Below, one piece after another: positions 4,460 through 6,327 of a stretch of 6,327 nucleotides of DNA (positions are counted from its first letter, which is position 1; every line of letters starts with the position of its first letter). Source of the DNA: Desulfobacterales bacterium (GTDB taxonomy: Bacteria > Desulfobacterota > Desulfobacteria > Desulfobacterales > C00003106). The notes under the pieces were generated by a model, which was given only the letters and a program-made list of their open reading frames with translations, had not been told where the DNA came from and did not search any database. Both the position numbers and the translations under genes were made by a program. The stretch covers positions 1-6,327 of the forward strand of contig JAUWMN010000108.1 in the NCBI GenBank assembly GCA_030613165.1. The letters run 5' to 3'.

Positions 4460-5710
4460 TTAGCCCCTCTTGCGCTTCTTGGTCTTTTTTGCACTCTTCA
4501 GCCATGCTACAGGATCTGTCGGTTCTCCATGATGGCGAATTTCAAAATAAAGCCCGGGACCTTTAAGCGATCCGGTGTCCCCTACTACGCCGATGGTTTC
4601 GCCGCCTTTAACACGGTCTCCCACTTTTTTGGAAAGGCTCAAGGCATGAGCCGACAGTGTATAATACCCCTCGCCGTGATCAATAATAATAATATTACCG
4701 TATCCCTTGAACCACCCTGAGTATATTACCGTCCCGTTATAAATCGCGCGAATGGTCGTTCCTTCCTTTGCCTTGATGTCTATCCCGTGTTGAAAATGAT
4801 ATATATTAAATGTCGGGTGTTTGTACCTGCCAAAAGAAGTTACAATGGAACCTTCTACCGGCATTAAGAGGCGTCCCTTTTGAGCCGAAAATAAGGGCCT
4901 CCTTTTTGTTGCTCTTTTGGTTTCTTTTTTTGCGGTTTTTTCAAGTTGTTTTATGGTATTGTCGAGCCGGCGGGAAGCTTCTATCAGCTCCTCAAGCGCT
5001 GCATGGGCTGCCCCCTTTTTGTTGCGAACATGGGCAAGAAGTTCAGTCCGTTTTGTTTTTTCGGCTGTAATTGTGCGCTGCTCTTTTAAGATTTTTACCT
5101 TAATTTTTTTAATGTCTTTGTGCCGATTCTCAAGAGATTCTGTCAATGAACTCAATTCTTTTTTCTTTTTCTGGAAATCATTCCATACCTGAACATCATA
5201 AGATAAAATGGTCTCAAGTGCGTGATAACGCTGCCAAAGATCAGTAAAAGATTGCGCGGAAAACAGAATAGGGACAATCCCCAGTCGGCCAAGTTTGTAG
5301 TAAGCAATCAGTCGTTCTGCCGTATGTTCCTCTAAAATTTCAAGTTCTTTTGTGTGCAGGGCTCTCTCTTGTTCGATCTTTGTCATCCGTGTTTGGATAT
5401 ATGCTTCTTCGGAAAAAAGGTTTTTTAGGCGACGCTTCGCCTGTTCAATAGTTCGGTCAAGGCTGTCCAATTCTGAGACTAATCTCCGTTCCTTTCGAGC
5501 AAAAGTTTTTATTTCGTCCTTTTTTTTTCTTATCTTTTGTTGAACACCTTTTGCTTTGCCACGTTTTTTTTGTATATTTTCACTTAAGTCACAACGTCCA
5601 CTTTCTGAAAAGGAAGGTTGCACATACAACAAGCTTGCCGGCAGACACACGAGAAAGCTCAGGATAAGACCTTTAAAAATTTTTTTAATGATAAACAACT
5701 TCCTAACCAT
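4460..5710 (-). CDS. envC: EnvC-like murein hydrolase activator (coiled coil plus degenerate LytM/M23 domain)
   Basis: A 416-residue periplasmic protein. Residues 1-36 are a signal peptide (basic KKIFKG then a hydrophobic core). About 44-265 is a long Lys/Glu-rich coiled coil with a break near 137-160, as in EnvC, where it docks onto the FtsX periplasmic loop. About 278-404 is a LytM/M23 fold (LLMPVEGSIVTSFG, GWFKGYGNIIIIDHGEGYY, VGDTGSLKGPGLYFEIRHHG). The metal and catalytic histidines are replaced. The HxGxD position reads QHGID (Q307, D311), and the HLHFEI signature reads GLYFEI (G386, Y388). It is therefore expected to be a non-enzymatic activator of an amidase, like E. coli EnvC, controlled by FtsEX. 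Its start overlaps the end of ftsX by 52 bp. The ATG at 5710 has a poor Shine-Dalgarno, so translation is probably coupled. A TTG five codons in is an alternative start. The last ten residues are very basic (KKTKKRKRG). Confidence 0.92.
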   Translation of the reverse strand: MVRKLFIIKKIFKGLILSFLVCLPASLLYVQPSFSESGRCDLSENIQKKRGKAKGVQQKIRKKKDEIKTFARKERRLVSELDSLDRTIEQAKRRLKNLFSEEAYIQTRMTKIEQERALHTKELEILEEHTAERLIAYYKLGRLGIVPILFSAQSFTDLWQRYHALETILSYDVQVWNDFQKKKKELSSLTESLENRHKDIKKIKVKILKEQRTITAEKTKRTELLAHVRNKKGAAHAALEELIEASRRLDNTIKQLEKTAKKETKRATKRRPLFSAQKGRLLMPVEGSIVTSFGRYKHPTFNIYHFQHGIDIKAKEGTTIRAIYNGTVIYSGWFKGYGNIIIIDHGEGYYTLSAHALSLSKKVGDRVKGGETIGVVGDTGSLKGPGLYFEIRHHGEPTDPVAWLKSAKKTKKRKRG

Positions 5711-6327
5711 CCCGCTAACATTCCCAAAACAATAACCAATGCCATCATGTCCGCGGATAAGAACCTAACACGAAAAGATGCAAGAGATAAATCCGTAATG
5801 CTTACCCTGGAAACAAAACCCGAAAAGAGCATGTACAAAATACCCAGACTGATCAATCCTCCCAGCAGCCCGTGCAGAAGGCCTTGTATATAAAAAGGTA
5901 TCTTTATAAAAAGTTTTGTCGCCCCTACCAGTTGCATGATTTCCAGCTCTTCCCGTTTGGCATAAAGCGTTAATTTAATAGTATTTGAAATGATAAAAAT
6001 TGCGATAAACAGCAAAAGTCCTCCTATTATAAAACCCACCATTTTAAAAAGATTAAGGAAGGCCAGGAATCGACCCAACCACGCCTGTCCATACTGAGCA
6101 TCAGTAACGTCTTTTAGTTCTTTAATCTGGTTAACCAGTCCTTCGATAGCTTTTTGATCATAAAAAAAGGGATTCAGACCAACTTCGAACGAGGCCGGGA
6201 GAGGGTTCTCTCGCAATCCATCCAGCACCCCTACCTGGTGCTCCATCTGAGCTCTCAAACGGAGAAGCGCTTCATCCGGAGGCACAAAGATTACCTCGTT
6301 TACTCCGTAGAAACCCTTGAGCCGTTT
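5659..6327 (-). CDS. ftsX: Cell division protein FtsX (partial, C-terminal 222 residues)
   Basis: The frame is open to the right edge, so the N-terminus and first membrane helix lie outside the window. The visible part begins within the periplasmic loop (GVNEVIFVPPDEALLRL, ENPLPASFEV). Three membrane helices follow: about FKMVGFIIGGLLLFIAIFII, IPFYIQGLLHGLLGGLISLG and MMALVIVLGMLAGWLGSCLS. Between the first two is the highly conserved cytoplasmic loop TLYAKREELEIMQLVGATK. FtsX is the membrane subunit of the FtsEX ATP-driven device, which relays a division signal to EnvC-type activators. The next gene in the operon is such an activator. Total family length is near 300 residues, so about 70-80 are missing. 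ftsE is expected just beyond the right edge. The GTG at 6285 is an internal valine codon, not the start. Confidence 0.95.
   Translation of the reverse strand, partial: KRLKGFYGVNEVIFVPPDEALLRLRAQMEHQVGVLDGLRENPLPASFEVGLNPFFYDQKAIEGLVNQIKELKDVTDAQYGQAWLGRFLAFLNLFKMVGFIIGGLLLFIAIFIISNTIKLTLYAKREELEIMQLVGATKLFIKIPFYIQGLLHGLLGGLISLGILYMLFSGFVSRVSITDLSLASFRVRFLSADMMALVIVLGMLAGWLGSCLSLKKFLKVLS

Overview
The window looks like bacterial chromosome from a Gram-negative (diderm) lineage. The evidence is an FtsX / EnvC / carboxy-terminal protease / divergent polysaccharide deacetylase gene string, which is typical of bacteria with a periplasm. The protein style (an EnvC LytM domain ending LYFEIRHHG, a GSU2403-type nucleotidyltransferase) reminds me of Nitrospirota or the former Deltaproteobacteria, but the lineage is an inference.

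Right two thirds (about 1720-6327, all minus strand): a cell-envelope operon read from right to left. It runs ftsX (cut by the right edge), an envC-like murein hydrolase activator, a ctpA-type S41 protease and a YibQ-like divergent polysaccharide deacetylase. FtsEX is the inner-membrane device that drives EnvC-type activators to switch on peptidoglycan amidases during septation. CtpA proteases trim envelope proteins and hydrolases, and the deacetylase-fold protein has long been a genomic neighbour of envC (E. coli envC-yibQ). ftsX and envC overlap by 52 bp. The envC-ctpA gap holds an imperfect palindromic element of about 100 bp and a second tight hairpin.

Left third (1-1720, plus-strand genes): an accessory island that converges on the operon. 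It begins with a minus-strand remnant of the helix-turn-helix end of a RAYT/IS200-like transposase. Next is a MITE-like element of about 164 bp with 16-bp terminal inverted repeats and a 5-bp target duplication. Then comes a strong sigma70-type promoter set in two inverted repeats of identical geometry (11-bp arms, 20-bp spacers). This promoter reads into a two-gene operon: a small basic DUF6788-like protein and, overlapping it by 29 bp, a GSU2403-family nucleotidyltransferase-fold protein. The overlapping small-gene/nucleotidyltransferase layout, the operator-laden promoter and the mobile debris make it a candidate toxin-antitoxin-like or defence module. This pair is the most novel part of the window.

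The 160-bp space between the convergent gene ends has no clear terminator. It contains a short reading frame whose first 16 residues look like the N-terminus of Cas1, possibly a relic; this is tentative.
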